Notes: generated from the letters alone by a model not told the origin. A stretch of 64,000 bases of DNA from Candidatus Heimdallarchaeota archaeon (GCA_030668875.1 DAOVER010000002.1:46706-110705), one strand, 5' to 3'. Counted from the first letter of the stretch, positions 33,849-43,190 are shown. Numbers and translations: made by a program.

Positions 33849-35513
33849 ATGAGAAAAACTCAAGCTTTATTCCTTATTGTTTTGTTTGTCAACTTTCAAT
33901 TTCTCAATGTTGTTATAAATTCTTCAGCGACATTTAATATTAAAAAACAAGAGACACTTGACCCCTATATCTGGTTTTGGGAAGAACTCTCAAATGCTCC
34001 TGGGCAAATTAGTGGCGAGGATGTAGTTTATTGGGGCGAGAATTTGGGACCCTATCACAATTACACGGAATTGACAGAAAAGCTTGTACTTCTAAATAGT
34101 ACTTTTCCTGATATAGTTGACGTATTCTCAATAGGAAAAACTTGGCATAATAATGATGTATGGTGTGTAAAACTAACCAATGAAACAATAACCAGTTCAA
34201 AAACAGAATATTACATCGTAGCAGAACATCATGCTAGAGAATTAATCTCTGTAGAAAATGCACTCTATTTCATAGATAAAATTGTATATGATTCAATCTT
34301 TGGTCTCTATGAGGAGCTATTATCGAGTAGAGAATTATATGTCATTCCTATGTTAAACCCAGATGGTATCTCAATTATTCATTGGTTTCCTGAGCAACGC
34401 AAAAATCTACACCCCATTGACGATGACGGGGATGGGATTAATGACACCGACATGGATGGTTTACTTGATGATGAGCTAGAGAGGACATATTATTGGAATC
34501 CTGCTGCAAATACTTCTGCAATTCGGGAATTTGATTTAGATGGTGATGGGTCAATTGCTGAAGACTTACCTGGGGGTGTCGATCTCAATCGAAATTATGG
34601 AGTTAACTGGGAAGGTACTGGTTCTTCATCAGTTAAAAGAAATCCTCTTTATCGAGGAGCTTATCCATTTAGTGAGAATGAAACTCAAATCATGAGAGAC
34701 TTCATGCGAGAACATGCTTTCAATTTTGCAATTAGTCTTCACAGTGGTATTAAATCTATAATCACACCTTGGGGTCATAATGGTTCCTTACCTTTAGCTG
34801 ATGAAGATGAATTTAATGCATTGCTAGTTGACTTGCAAGATATTCTCCATTGGCCACTTTGGAATGAATCAGGGGGATACCTCACAAATGGTGTGTGGGA
34901 AGATTATTGTTATGCAGCTCATGATATTCTCTGCTTTACCTTAGAGACTTACTATGATATCTGGACGGGGTCATATTTTGATTATTTCAATCCTCCTGGA
35001 AACCAGATTCTATCTAATTGTGAATATGTTTACCCAGCTATGATCTATTTAGCTGAAGAACCAAGATTAACTTATTCCAATAACCTCCCTAGTATAGAAG
35101 TAACTAATCCTTCAACGATTAATCAAGTATTTGAAAATTATACCATTACTTGGACAATGGATGACTTGGATGGAGATAATTTAAATTGTACAGTTTTAGT
35201 ATCCGAAAATGGTTGGAACTGGGATGTTTTGGCTACAAATCTAACAGATCAAACCTCCTTCTTCTGGAATGTAACTTCTGTAGATCCAGGTTCATATTAC
35301 CTAAAAGTCGCTGTATATGATGGAAAGGATTGGATTTCTGATGTTAGTGAAATTAGCTTAAACGTTCGAAATGTAAAACCTCCATCTCCTTTTGCTTTCT
35401 ATATTCTTGCAGGTATTTTTGGTACTCTAGCAGTTGTCTACCTCTTCTTCTATTTACGAAAATCTAAAAATCTTAGCAAGATGTGGGGACCCGAAGATAG
35501 TACTAAAAAGTAA
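33849..35513 (+). CDS. Secreted M14-family zinc carboxypeptidase, membrane-anchored
   Basis: The 554-residue protein has a signal peptide (ALFLIVLFVNFQFLNVVI) and an M14 domain. Zinc ligands are visible in EHHARELIS (HxxE) and in SLHSGIKSII (His); the GVDLNRNYG substrate loop and LCFTLETYY with catalytic Glu are intact. An Asp/Gly-rich insertion near residues 195-245 (DDDGDGINDTDMDG, DLDGDGS) looks like EF-hand/dockerin-type calcium loops inside the peptidase. A beta-sandwich region of about 100 residues follows, then one membrane helix (FAFYILAGIFGTLAVVYLF). ATG at 33849 is preferred over TTG at 33780 because it starts the signal peptide. Confidence 0.92.
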   Translation: MRKTQALFLIVLFVNFQFLNVVINSSATFNIKKQETLDPYIWFWEELSNAPGQISGEDVVYWGENLGPYHNYTELTEKLVLLNSTFPDIVDVFSIGKTWHNNDVWCVKLTNETITSSKTEYYIVAEHHARELISVENALYFIDKIVYDSIFGLYEELLSSRELYVIPMLNPDGISIIHWFPEQRKNLHPIDDDGDGINDTDMDGLLDDELERTYYWNPAANTSAIREFDLDGDGSIAEDLPGGVDLNRNYGVNWEGTGSSSVKRNPLYRGAYPFSENETQIMRDFMREHAFNFAISLHSGIKSIITPWGHNGSLPLADEDEFNALLVDLQDILHWPLWNESGGYLTNGVWEDYCYAAHDILCFTLETYYDIWTGSYFDYFNPPGNQILSNCEYVYPAMIYLAEEPRLTYSNNLPSIEVTNPSTINQVFENYTITWTMDDLDGDNLNCTVLVSENGWNWDVLATNLTDQTSFFWNVTSVDPGSYYLKVAVYDGKDWISDVSEISLNVRNVKPPSPFAFYILAGIFGTLAVVYLFFYLRKSKNLSKMWGPEDSTKK

Positions 35514-35618
35514 CTAATCTGTTTTTTAATACATTTTATTCCTTTTTTTCTACCTCTAACAAATGTTTTATAGTTCATGCTCTTCTGTATGTTATAGGTA
35601 AAACACTTAGGGGTTCAA

Positions 35619-36716
35619 ATGTTTGACCAAACATATATTCTCTTTAAGTATGTCGTAGCTGTAGCACTAATCTTGGGTGGAGTTGCTGCAACATACTGGG
35701 GAATAAAAAGACAAAATCCATTCTATAAACTATGGGTAGCTTTTCTCATATCTTATGGTATATTTGAAATAATTGAGGTATTAGAAAACCAGAATCCAAC
35801 ATCATTGATTCTTTATCGTGCCTTGCAGATTGTTCAAGCAGTTGCCTTAATTATCCTTTTTGCAGCTTGTTTAGAACAATCTATGACTATTACATCCAGA
35901 GCTAGTAGAATTCTTGCAATCAGTCTATCTACTTTGGCACTTTACTTCATAGTTATTCCGTTAGATGTATCAATAGAGAGTTTCCGAATATTAACTATAT
36001 CAATTTATGGTGTTATTTTTACAGATATTTACGGATTCATTTATGGTTCTTTAATATTAGTAAGCTCCTTCCTCTTGATAGGTGTCTATATACGATACTT
36101 CAAACTTGCATCTTCATCAAAAAGTAGACGAGTGAAGGTAAAACGGGATATAACCTTACTTCTTATTATACTTCTAATTGGATTTGCAGTTCTAGTAACT
36201 ATAAGAAGGAAGATGCTTGAAGCTAATTCTCTAGTTTTTAATATAGCAGATCTTGCATATACCTTCGTTGTTGTCTTAGTAGTTTCATTTTATCAAAGCC
36301 AATCTCTATCTCATGGTATTGAGGCGATTTTAGTTGTAGATAGAGAAGGTAACCCTCTGCTAGGTTACTCCCCTCTCCGAGGTAGAAGGATATCTTTTGA
36401 AGAAAAAATAATAGCAGCTTCAGGATATCTTGCTGGACTTTTTCACTTTGTTCGTGAATATGTTGCTACATCCTCAGAAGAGCAATTCAGAGAATTAAAA
36501 ACTAGTTCCTCTACCATGTCATTCTATGTAGGAGAAAAAATCTTCATTATAATACAAACTAAGATTTCAAGTAAAGTATTAGCTAAAGCCACAAAACTGG
36601 TTATTAAAGAGTTGGATGGCTATCTCATGGATTTCAAAGCAAATAAAATGCTAACAGAGGAGCAAATTGAACATGTACAAACACTACTAAAAGAAAATTT
36701 TACTCTCATGGCTTAA
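35619..36716 (+). CDS. Seven-TM protein with cytoplasmic Roadblock/longin-like domain
   Basis: The 365-residue protein has about seven membrane helices in residues 8-230 (from YVVAVALILGGVAATYW to FNIADLAYTFVVVLVVSFY), a sensor-like bundle without a kinase core. The C-terminal cytoplasmic part (about 235-350) begins IEAILVVDREGNPLLGY and continues KIIAASGYLAGLFHFVREYV, SFYVGEKIFIIIQTK and KLVIKELDGYL. That is the strand-helix order of Roadblock/LC7 or longin domains, which contact small GTPases. The pairing of a 7TM module with such a domain is new to me. The start follows AGGGGTT. The gene stands alone. Confidence 0.7.
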   Translation: MFDQTYILFKYVVAVALILGGVAATYWGIKRQNPFYKLWVAFLISYGIFEIIEVLENQNPTSLILYRALQIVQAVALIILFAACLEQSMTITSRASRILAISLSTLALYFIVIPLDVSIESFRILTISIYGVIFTDIYGFIYGSLILVSSFLLIGVYIRYFKLASSSKSRRVKVKRDITLLLIILLIGFAVLVTIRRKMLEANSLVFNIADLAYTFVVVLVVSFYQSQSLSHGIEAILVVDREGNPLLGYSPLRGRRISFEEKIIAASGYLAGLFHFVREYVATSSEEQFRELKTSSSTMSFYVGEKIFIIIQTKISSKVLAKATKLVIKELDGYLMDFKANKMLTEEQIEHVQTLLKENFTLMA

Positions 36717-36737
36717 TCTTGCTCAACTTCACTAAAA

Positions 36738-36768
36738 CTTATATTTTTCAAAGAATTACTATTACTAA
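36738..36768 (+). promoter_or_regulatory. TATA-like box for epimerase gene
   Basis: ACTTATATTTTTC at about 36738-36750 lies some 20-30 bp before the epimerase ATG, with AAA directly upstream as part of a BRE. No Shine-Dalgarno precedes the ATG, so a leaderless transcript is likely. Confidence 0.4.
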
Positions 36769-38084
36769 TGGTTTCAATTTCATTTGTTCTAGGAACAAGA
36801 CCTGAAATAATAAAATTAGCTCCAATAATACATGAAGCTGAGAAAAGAGAGATTTCCTTTAATATAATCCATACAGGTCAACATTACGACATGGAAATGT
36901 CAGAACAATTCTTGGAATCCTTAAACATTCCTTCTCCTGATATTAATCTAGAAGTAAAATCCTTAACTCTCCATGCTCAACTGGGAAATATGGTAGAAAA
37001 GCTAGGAAACTATTATAAGAATAATAAACATGATATTGTGTTAGCTGTAGGTGATACAATAAGTGTTCTAGCAGCTGCTTTAGTTAGTAATCAAAATAAT
37101 ATCCCCTTCGGTCATATTGAAGCTGGTTTGAGATCTTATGATAATACTATGCCTGAAGAAATTAATCGCAGACTTGCAGATAGCATTGCAACACTTCATT
37201 TCGCTCCTTCTGACAGGGCTGTTTTAAACCTCCTAAATGAAGGAATTGAACCTGAAAGAGTATTCAATACAGGAAATACTATAGTAGATGCCATTCGTAT
37301 CTATTCTGCGAAATTATCTAAAAGGAAGACTTCACAGGCTGATAAGATTCTTCAAGATGTAAAAGGAGAATATTCCATTTGTACAATCCACAGAGTATCT
37401 AACGTTGAGAACAAAGAGAACTTGTTAGAAATTATCCAAGCCTTAGAATCTTTTAGAGGATATCTGAAGATCTTTTTATTACATCCTAGAACAGAAAAGA
37501 AGCTGCACGAGTATAAATTATACGATAAATTCAAACAGATCGAAGGGTTACATATATACAAGTCTGTAAATTACATGTCAATGTTGAAGCTACTAACCGA
37601 TGAAAAGTGTCAACTCATTATCACCGATTCAGGAGGTATAATTGAAGAAGCGTCGGTATTGAAAATTCCATGTATAACTATCAGACCAAATACAGAGAGA
37701 CCAGAAACAGTTGAAGGAGGGGTAAACTTTCTTGTACGACCTAAAGCTCTGGAAATTCTTCAAACTATTGAACTTATTTTGTCAGATGAAGATATAATAG
37801 AGAAAATGAAAATATTTACAAATCCATACGGTGATGGCTTTAGTAGTGGTAGGATATTGGACATTATTGAAAATAAGCTTACAAAGATGATATTTCAATC
37901 ACCGGAATCATATAAATTTGGATCAAAGTCATTTTACCTAATAGATATACAAATACCAATGAAAACAGCTTCTTTAGAAGAATTGTATGGATGTACAGTA
38001 ACTATGGTTTATGGTACGGATGGAGAGCCTTTACCAATACCAAAGAAATTAGAAAAAGGATATAGGGTTAAATTAACACTATAG
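36768..38084 (+). CDS. wecB: Non-hydrolysing UDP-N-acetylglucosamine 2-epimerase with C-terminal extension
   Basis: The 438-residue enzyme interconverts UDP-GlcNAc and UDP-ManNAc for surface glycans or N-linked oligosaccharides. Family motifs are intact: VLGTRPEIIKLAPII at the start, HTGQHYDMEMSEQF, VLAVGDT, GHIEAGLRS, PEEINRRLADSIA, and LIITDSGGIIEEA. Usual length is about 360-380, so the last ~65 residues (from about SPESYKFGSKSF, ending KLEKGYRVKLTL) are an extension of unknown use. The stop overlaps the convergent permease gene by 6 bp. Confidence 0.93.
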   Translation: MVSISFVLGTRPEIIKLAPIIHEAEKREISFNIIHTGQHYDMEMSEQFLESLNIPSPDINLEVKSLTLHAQLGNMVEKLGNYYKNNKHDIVLAVGDTISVLAAALVSNQNNIPFGHIEAGLRSYDNTMPEEINRRLADSIATLHFAPSDRAVLNLLNEGIEPERVFNTGNTIVDAIRIYSAKLSKRKTSQADKILQDVKGEYSICTIHRVSNVENKENLLEIIQALESFRGYLKIFLLHPRTEKKLHEYKLYDKFKQIEGLHIYKSVNYMSMLKLLTDEKCQLIITDSGGIIEEASVLKIPCITIRPNTERPETVEGGVNFLVRPKALEILQTIELILSDEDIIEKMKIFTNPYGDGFSSGRILDIIENKLTKMIFQSPESYKFGSKSFYLIDIQIPMKTASLEELYGCTVTMVYGTDGEPLPIPKKLEKGYRVKLTL

Positions 38085-39074
38085 CAAGATGTCCCAGCCA
38101 TATATTCTAGCTAGTACATTTAACAAAACTCTAACTGCTGCGAAGATAGCTAAAAACCAAAAACCTGTCAGAATAGCTTCTGATTTTATCTTGTGTAAGA
38201 ATCTTGGAACTATGTTAGCAGTAATTAAAGTTCCTGCTGCCATACAGATTACTATGCCCCAGTGAATATACGATCCAAGAATTAAACGAAGTCCTAAACC
38301 AAAAGGAGTAGCAAATAGGATGGTGAATGTTGATGTAGCCGTTGCAACTGTTGCAGGAAGCCCTAATCCCATAGTCAGTATTGGTACATAGATAACCCCG
38401 CCACCTAAACCTAGGAGAGAACCGATAAATCCACCAAAGGTTGCAATTAATACTCCTGGAAGTAACTTTGCTTTGTATTCGAATTTAGTTCCTCTTTTGT
38501 CTTCTAATTTTCTAAGGAGAATAGTGTGTAACCACCATGGTTTATCCTTCTGACTTTCCGCAATTTCGATTTTATTAATTATTTTTTCTTTTACTGGAAC
38601 CCCTCGCTTTTTCTTACTCCAGCCAATAATAATTGTTGTAATTTTATATCCTGCAATTAAAAGCATTGTAACAGCAAAGATGATTTGATAAAGATCAATA
38701 TCGATACTCTGTTTCTTAATGAACAAATTTGAGAACAATGCTCCAGAAATAGCTCCTGGAATTGCAAAAATCATAAATGTTATAGCTACTCTGAAATCAA
38801 TAAGTTTTTCTCTAATATAGGAAATAGATCCACTTAAAGCTGTTATAATAATCACTCCTAAAGATGTAACTGTTGCTACATCACCAATTTTTAAATTCGG
38901 GTCACCTGTAGCAGAGACAAATTTATCTAGAAGAGCAGGAAACCCAATCAGCAGTATAGGGACGTTAAGTAAACCTCCTCCGATACCAAAAGTAGGAGAA
39001 ATTGTTCCAGATATTAATCCAGCAACGAACAAGAGAAGATAATGCCACCATTCAAATCCAGCAAATATTTCCAT
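38079..39074 (-). CDS. TauE/SafE family membrane permease (putative sulfite/sulfonate exporter)
   Basis: The 331-residue protein has about eight membrane helices in two halves, each with the family's Gly-rich start: LISGTISPTFGIGGGLLNVP and IGSLLGLGGGVIYVPILTMG. The loop of about 60 residues between halves is basic and soluble. Members of this family export sulfur-containing or related small anions; the substrate is not known here. ATG at 39074 is preceded by GGGTG six bases upstream, better than the GTG at 39083. Confidence 0.88.
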   Translation of the reverse strand: MEIFAGFEWWHYLLLFVAGLISGTISPTFGIGGGLLNVPILLIGFPALLDKFVSATGDPNLKIGDVATVTSLGVIIITALSGSISYIREKLIDFRVAITFMIFAIPGAISGALFSNLFIKKQSIDIDLYQIIFAVTMLLIAGYKITTIIIGWSKKKRGVPVKEKIINKIEIAESQKDKPWWLHTILLRKLEDKRGTKFEYKAKLLPGVLIATFGGFIGSLLGLGGGVIYVPILTMGLGLPATVATATSTFTILFATPFGLGLRLILGSYIHWGIVICMAAGTLITANIVPRFLHKIKSEAILTGFWFLAIFAAVRVLLNVLARIYGWDILL

Positions 39075-39189
39075 TAGATGCACCCAATATTAACAATTGA
39101 TTAAAAAGAGTGTTACTTAAAACTTTAATGCTTAAACAAATATCTACAAGTAGAAATTATTTTAAAGTAGTTCGAAGTAGTAATCTCCT

Positions 39190-40059
39190 ATGAGTTCAGA
39201 AAAGGAAAACGCTATTGCTGAGCAGTTTCTTTCTCTAATCGATAAGAAAAATGTTTGGGAATTAGAAATACTTTCATCAATCATTAATATAAATTCTCAA
39301 AATCTAGCTGATTTCATCAAGGATCTGCCTATGGCTTTCGGATTAGCCGTTTCTGGGAAAAAAGTGCATATTACACCTGAACTTGTACGTGATGTTACGT
39401 CTGAAATTAAAGATACTTTTGTTTCCTGGTACCAGAGTACAGTACCCGGAACATACACCCAGTCTTCTTTGCTATCAAATGAGATTATCAGGGAAGATTT
39501 TGCTATGAATTTAAGATTAGAGAAAAAGGCTAAAGTTAAGATTACTATTTATGGTGATAACTTTCTCGTACAAAGAGTTGTTGACAGATACTTAACCAAA
39601 GGAAATTTACAAGTTGCATATAGTTATGAGGGGGGATATGAGCCAATAAATGCAGAAAAAACTATAGGTAATGATATTTTAGAATGTCAATTCAGTGTGA
39701 TAAATTATAGACGTGAAATATCTTCTCTTGCTAATCTTCTCTTTGAATTATCAGAGGGTTTCTTATTGGTTTTCAACCCCTTGGACAAAATGCAAGTAGT
39801 GAAATTAAACGATATGATAAATCTTCTCTCTCAGAAAAGAAGATCTGATTTATTTGTTACTTTTCTAGGTATAATCACTGAAGAAGAAGGACAAGAATCA
39901 ATCACTGAAATCGCAACAGTTCTATCAAAAATGGTTGGGAAACTTGAACATATTCATCAATTTAAAGTGTCTTTTGCAATTCTTTCAGATGAGAGACAAA
40001 TAGAGAGAAAAATAAACGACCTCTTACAAACCTCTCAACTATTGGTTAACAAAGATTGA
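39190..40059 (+). CDS. Winged-helix plus P-loop-less GTPase-like protein
   Basis: The 289-residue protein starts with a winged-helix-like segment (about residues 10-75; IININSQNLADFIKDLPMAF) and then a Ras-like pattern without nucleotide motifs: KAKVKITIYGDNFLVQRVVD where the P-loop strand is expected, LECQFSVINYRRE for switch II, SEGFLLVFNPLDKMQVVKLN for the LVFDITD strand, SDLFVTFLGIITEE near the NKxD site, and FKVSFAILSDE near the SAK loop. The missing G1, G3 and G4 signatures make it a pseudo-GTPase. Partners are unknown. It stands between two genes of opposite orientation. Confidence 0.6.
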   Translation: MSSEKENAIAEQFLSLIDKKNVWELEILSSIININSQNLADFIKDLPMAFGLAVSGKKVHITPELVRDVTSEIKDTFVSWYQSTVPGTYTQSSLLSNEIIREDFAMNLRLEKKAKVKITIYGDNFLVQRVVDRYLTKGNLQVAYSYEGGYEPINAEKTIGNDILECQFSVINYRREISSLANLLFELSEGFLLVFNPLDKMQVVKLNDMINLLSQKRRSDLFVTFLGIITEEEGQESITEIATVLSKMVGKLEHIHQFKVSFAILSDERQIERKINDLLQTSQLLVNKD

Positions 40060-40061
40060 AA

Positions 40062-40748
40062 TTAACCAGGTCTCATTTCTTCATTTTCAACTAAATGTGG
40101 ATAAGCTCGAAATGCAATGTTTATTGGTATGAAACCTATACTTAGAAGTATTATTGCTACAGCTGTTATTCCTATCCCAATAATGTTTATTATTACTGCT
40201 ACTGCTTCGTTTGAAATTAACCAGCTTATGAAGAATAATGTAAAGGATAGAGACTGAACTCCAAACCCTATCGATAGGAAATGTTTTGGATACTTTACAA
40301 TGACTCTTTTAAGGTAAAGAGATGCCAACTGTTTCTGAAGGAAGAAAAATCCAATAGTATACGCAATACTGGATAATATAAGACATATTCCGCCAAGATA
40401 GATGAGAATGTCAGTGACTATCCACTCTATTAGGATTAATAGAAACAATCCGAGTAGTAATATCCCAGAACCAACAAAAATGAATATAGCAATCTGTTTT
40501 CCACGCTCCCATGCAAATTCGCTTTCATTCCTAAAATTCAGTGCAGCTTTTCCTATTCCAGCTAAGCCAATAATAATCGGTGCGTATAATATTTGTGAAG
40601 CATCCAATCCGTAAAGTACATCAAAAAGACCATTAGCGATAATGTATCCTCCTGACATAAAGTATAATAAAATACCTAATATTACGTAGAAGAAAACAAC
40701 TAGTATGCTCCCACTAGCAAAAAATTTCGAATTTCTATGAAGACTCAT
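40062..40748 (-). CDS. Six-TM membrane protein, unknown function (last gene of a membrane operon)
   Basis: The 228-residue protein is almost entirely membrane-embedded, with about six helices (GSILVVFFYVILGILLYFM, QIAIFIFVGSGILLLGLFLL, LIYLGGICLILSSIAYTIGF and others). No motif was recognised. ATG at 40748 is preferred over GTG at 40754 because AGGTGTGATA lies just upstream. It starts 2 bp after the stop codon of the next upstream gene, so the two are coupled. Confidence 0.7.
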   Translation of the reverse strand: MSLHRNSKFFASGSILVVFFYVILGILLYFMSGGYIIANGLFDVLYGLDASQILYAPIIIGLAGIGKAALNFRNESEFAWERGKQIAIFIFVGSGILLLGLFLLILIEWIVTDILIYLGGICLILSSIAYTIGFFFLQKQLASLYLKRVIVKYPKHFLSIGFGVQSLSFTLFFISWLISNEAVAVIINIIGIGITAVAIILLSIGFIPINIAFRAYPHLVENEEMRPG

Positions 40749-40750
40749 TA

Positions 40751-41473
40751 TCACACCTCTTCCTTATCTTTCTTCTCAACCAAAGTTTTTTCTTCTTCTT
40801 CCAATTCAAGAGATTTATCCTGTCGTTGAATATCTTTCCTCCTTAGTAAGTTTAGTGTGCTTGCTAATTGGAAAAGACCAAGAATTATCATAAATTGAGC
40901 GAATAGGATTAAAGCGAGTATGGTGAATGCTAACCAACTAGGTAATTGTAATTGTTGAGGATAAATATACTCACTATACCAAGACAATACACTTGGAAAG
41001 AATAGAACTAAAAATCCTATGGGAAGAAGAAACTCAGATTTTCTGTTAATATCATTTTTATCTAGCAAGTCATCAAAGAAGAATTTATTTAATGTAAATG
41101 ATGCTACTAATGTTACATAAAAAACAATAATTAAAGCTAGCCTTACGAAGATGACAGGAGAAGAATTCCATATCTCTTCTGTACCAAGAATGTAATAAAG
41201 AATTGTTATGCATATGTCAGATATTGCACTAACTAAAAACATTATACTAATAAGTAACCAAAATTTGAGCTCTCGATTTTCTCTTCCTGCTCGTATGATC
41301 CCTATTACAAATAGTAGAATCACACAATCAAAAGCTACTGATAGAATCAATGGTAAATTTGGATATGAAACTGCAAGCGGAGTTGTATTGCTTATTGTAA
41401 TTATAGTTTGAATCAAAACCATAGTCCAAGTAGCGTAGAAAAGATGTTTTGCAATATCCTTGGACGTATCCAT
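40751..41473 (-). CDS. Membrane protein, unknown function (middle gene of membrane operon)
   Basis: The 240-residue protein has about six membrane helices (TWTMVLIQTIITISN, LPLILSVAFDCVILLFVIG, LLISIMFLVSAISDICITIL, LALIIVFYVTLVASF and others) and an acidic, charged C-terminal tail (LEEEEKTLVEKKDKEEV). The start is decided by CTAGGTGAAAAA directly before the ATG at 41473; the frame extends to 41539 inside the previous gene. It begins 4 bp after the zinc-ribbon gene stops and its TGA is 2 bp before the next ATG. Confidence 0.7.
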   Translation of the reverse strand: MDTSKDIAKHLFYATWTMVLIQTIITISNTTPLAVSYPNLPLILSVAFDCVILLFVIGIIRAGRENRELKFWLLISIMFLVSAISDICITILYYILGTEEIWNSSPVIFVRLALIIVFYVTLVASFTLNKFFFDDLLDKNDINRKSEFLLPIGFLVLFFPSVLSWYSEYIYPQQLQLPSWLAFTILALILFAQFMIILGLFQLASTLNLLRRKDIQRQDKSLELEEEEKTLVEKKDKEEV

Positions 41474-41477
41474 TTTT

Positions 41478-42485
41478 TCACCTAGTGATGTAAGGGTTTG
41501 TTTCACCACAATTTGAACAAAATACTGCATCATGTTCAAGTTCTAGACCACATTTGACACAGAACATTTTTTTGCCTTTTAATTCTTCAGGAGGAATTAT
41601 TGTGGACTTGTAATCAATTTCGTCTTCTTTTCTTTGTGAGGGAGCAATGGGTCTTTGTCTACTCAAACCTAGCATTGTCTGTGCAGGTTTCTGAGTTCTT
41701 TGAGCCCTTTGTTGAGTCATTGCAGCCTTCCGGGCTTCTTGTTTTTCAAAGAATCCTTCTGGAAGCTTATCTAGAATGCCATAAGCTCGTCGTAAATACC
41801 AAAAACCCATAATAACCATAACAACAGCTGCAATACCCATGAAATATGCTGTATTCACGAATGCTTCAGATCCTTCATTAGGAACTCTCCTTCCATTAAC
41901 ATCAATGTGTGTTACCGAATCTAAAGGTACTACCATGTACATAACAAACCTCACTAATAGCAATGCATATCCAATTGGGAGGGATAATTGACCTTTGAAG
42001 ATATTTCTCTTTTCCTGTCTAAATCCATCTAAAACCATTTTCATAAATATAAAACCAGCTAGCAAAGAAACATATGAAACAATAGTCAATATGTCGCTAG
42101 TAAGTTCATTGGAATCTGATGTGAGAATTATATTAGTTACAGTTAGACCATCAATTATATGTCCTGGTAAACTGATTAATCCGCCTATGAATACTAGAAT
42201 TGAAGAAAACAACAAATAGATGTTTTTCTCCTCTCTATAGAAGAGAAAGAAACCAACCGCTAACCCTATAATAACTATGTTAGAAACGATATATAATGCA
42301 ACTGAATATAGGCTTATGTCCGCATCTGTATTAAAGAACATTTCAATACCTTTTGCAATCACGATGATCAGTGTAGTCCAAGTTATTATCTTTCTTGTTC
42401 TATTAGAAATTTTTTTCTCGGATTGAACAACTTCTGCAACTGCGATATCTTCACCAGTAAATTGTAGTTTAATTTCTTTTGACAT
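41478..42485 (-). CDS. Membrane protein with C-terminal zinc ribbon
   Basis: The 335-residue protein has about seven membrane helices in residues 28-225, then a basic, Gln-rich linker (RKAAMTQQRAQRTQKPAQTM) and a zinc-ribbon at the end: CVKCGLELEHDAVFCSNCGE, two CxxC knuckles, as in many archaeal zinc-ribbon tails. It is the first gene of a tightly spaced three-gene operon of membrane proteins. The function is unknown; the tail could mediate protein or nucleic acid contacts in the cytoplasm. Confidence 0.75.
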   Translation of the reverse strand: MSKEIKLQFTGEDIAVAEVVQSEKKISNRTRKIITWTTLIIVIAKGIEMFFNTDADISLYSVALYIVSNIVIIGLAVGFFLFYREEKNIYLLFSSILVFIGGLISLPGHIIDGLTVTNIILTSDSNELTSDILTIVSYVSLLAGFIFMKMVLDGFRQEKRNIFKGQLSLPIGYALLLVRFVMYMVVPLDSVTHIDVNGRRVPNEGSEAFVNTAYFMGIAAVVMVIMGFWYLRRAYGILDKLPEGFFEKQEARKAAMTQQRAQRTQKPAQTMLGLSRQRPIAPSQRKEDEIDYKSTIIPPEELKGKKMFCVKCGLELEHDAVFCSNCGETNPYITR

Positions 42486-42589
42486 CTAAATTTATCTTGA
42501 CTGCCTAATATTTAAATATGCACAATTATGAGCAATTTCAAAGGTATTATTGTGTTTTTGTATAGTATGAATGAAAACAAAAGAGGTAA

Positions 42590-42623
42590 AGTATATAAGT
42601 ACGTTTTGTCTCTTTTTTTTTGA
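42590..42623 (+). promoter_or_regulatory. TATA box for the small membrane protein gene
   Basis: GTATATAAGT at 42591-42600 with AAA before it lies about 23-32 bp upstream of ATG 42623. The sequence from there to the ATG is T-rich and has no Shine-Dalgarno, so the transcript is probably leaderless. Confidence 0.55.
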
Positions 42624-43147
42624 TGAGATTATCTTCCTCTTTGTCGCTGCTAGTTTTTACCTTAGCTTTTTTAAGCGTTCTAACTCCTGCCATGTATGAT
42701 TCTGAGGGATTTGCTCTTAACTGGATTGACATCCATGAATCTCCTGTTCTGTGGATTCTACTTGCAGCAACAATGCTCGTAGGATTACATGATGTTGAAT
42801 TACTTTATGGAATAAAGTTTCTGAGAAGCTCAAATAGTAGAATATTACGTATTTTACTCATTGCAGTAGCTGTAGGTATGTCGTACGCTATGGAATTATC
42901 TGTAAATTACCATTTATCAGGACTTACCTTCTGGACTGGAAGTATCATCTTTCGTTTCCCTGCTAATGCTTCTATACACGATGGTATTGGGATAGGTTAT
43001 CATTTGGTTCGTTTGTGCCGTATCATATTGCTCTTTGGCCTTCTCGAAGCTCTTATTGAGAAAGATCCTAAGAAAGGTAGTATCCATATTGAAAAATTAT
43101 ATGAAGATTCCTTCACAAAGGATAAGAAGAAGGAAAACAGTTTTTAA
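42623..43147 (+). CDS. Small membrane protein, unknown function
   Basis: The 174-residue protein has about four helices (LSLLVFTLAFLSVLTPAMYD, VLWILLAATMLVGLHDVELLY, ILRILLIAVAVGMSYAMEL, LVRLCRIILLFGLLEALIE) and a charged cytoplasmic tail. No family was recognised. ATG at 42623 follows a strong TATA box. It precedes a longin-like/pseudo-GTPase gene on the same strand by 43 bp and the two may be co-transcribed. Confidence 0.65.
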   Translation: MRLSSSLSLLVFTLAFLSVLTPAMYDSEGFALNWIDIHESPVLWILLAATMLVGLHDVELLYGIKFLRSSNSRILRILLIAVAVGMSYAMELSVNYHLSGLTFWTGSIIFRFPANASIHDGIGIGYHLVRLCRIILLFGLLEALIEKDPKKGSIHIEKLYEDSFTKDKKKENSF

Positions 43148-43190
43148 TTGAAGTTGACCTTACTTCAATATAAAACCCCATTTGATTGTG

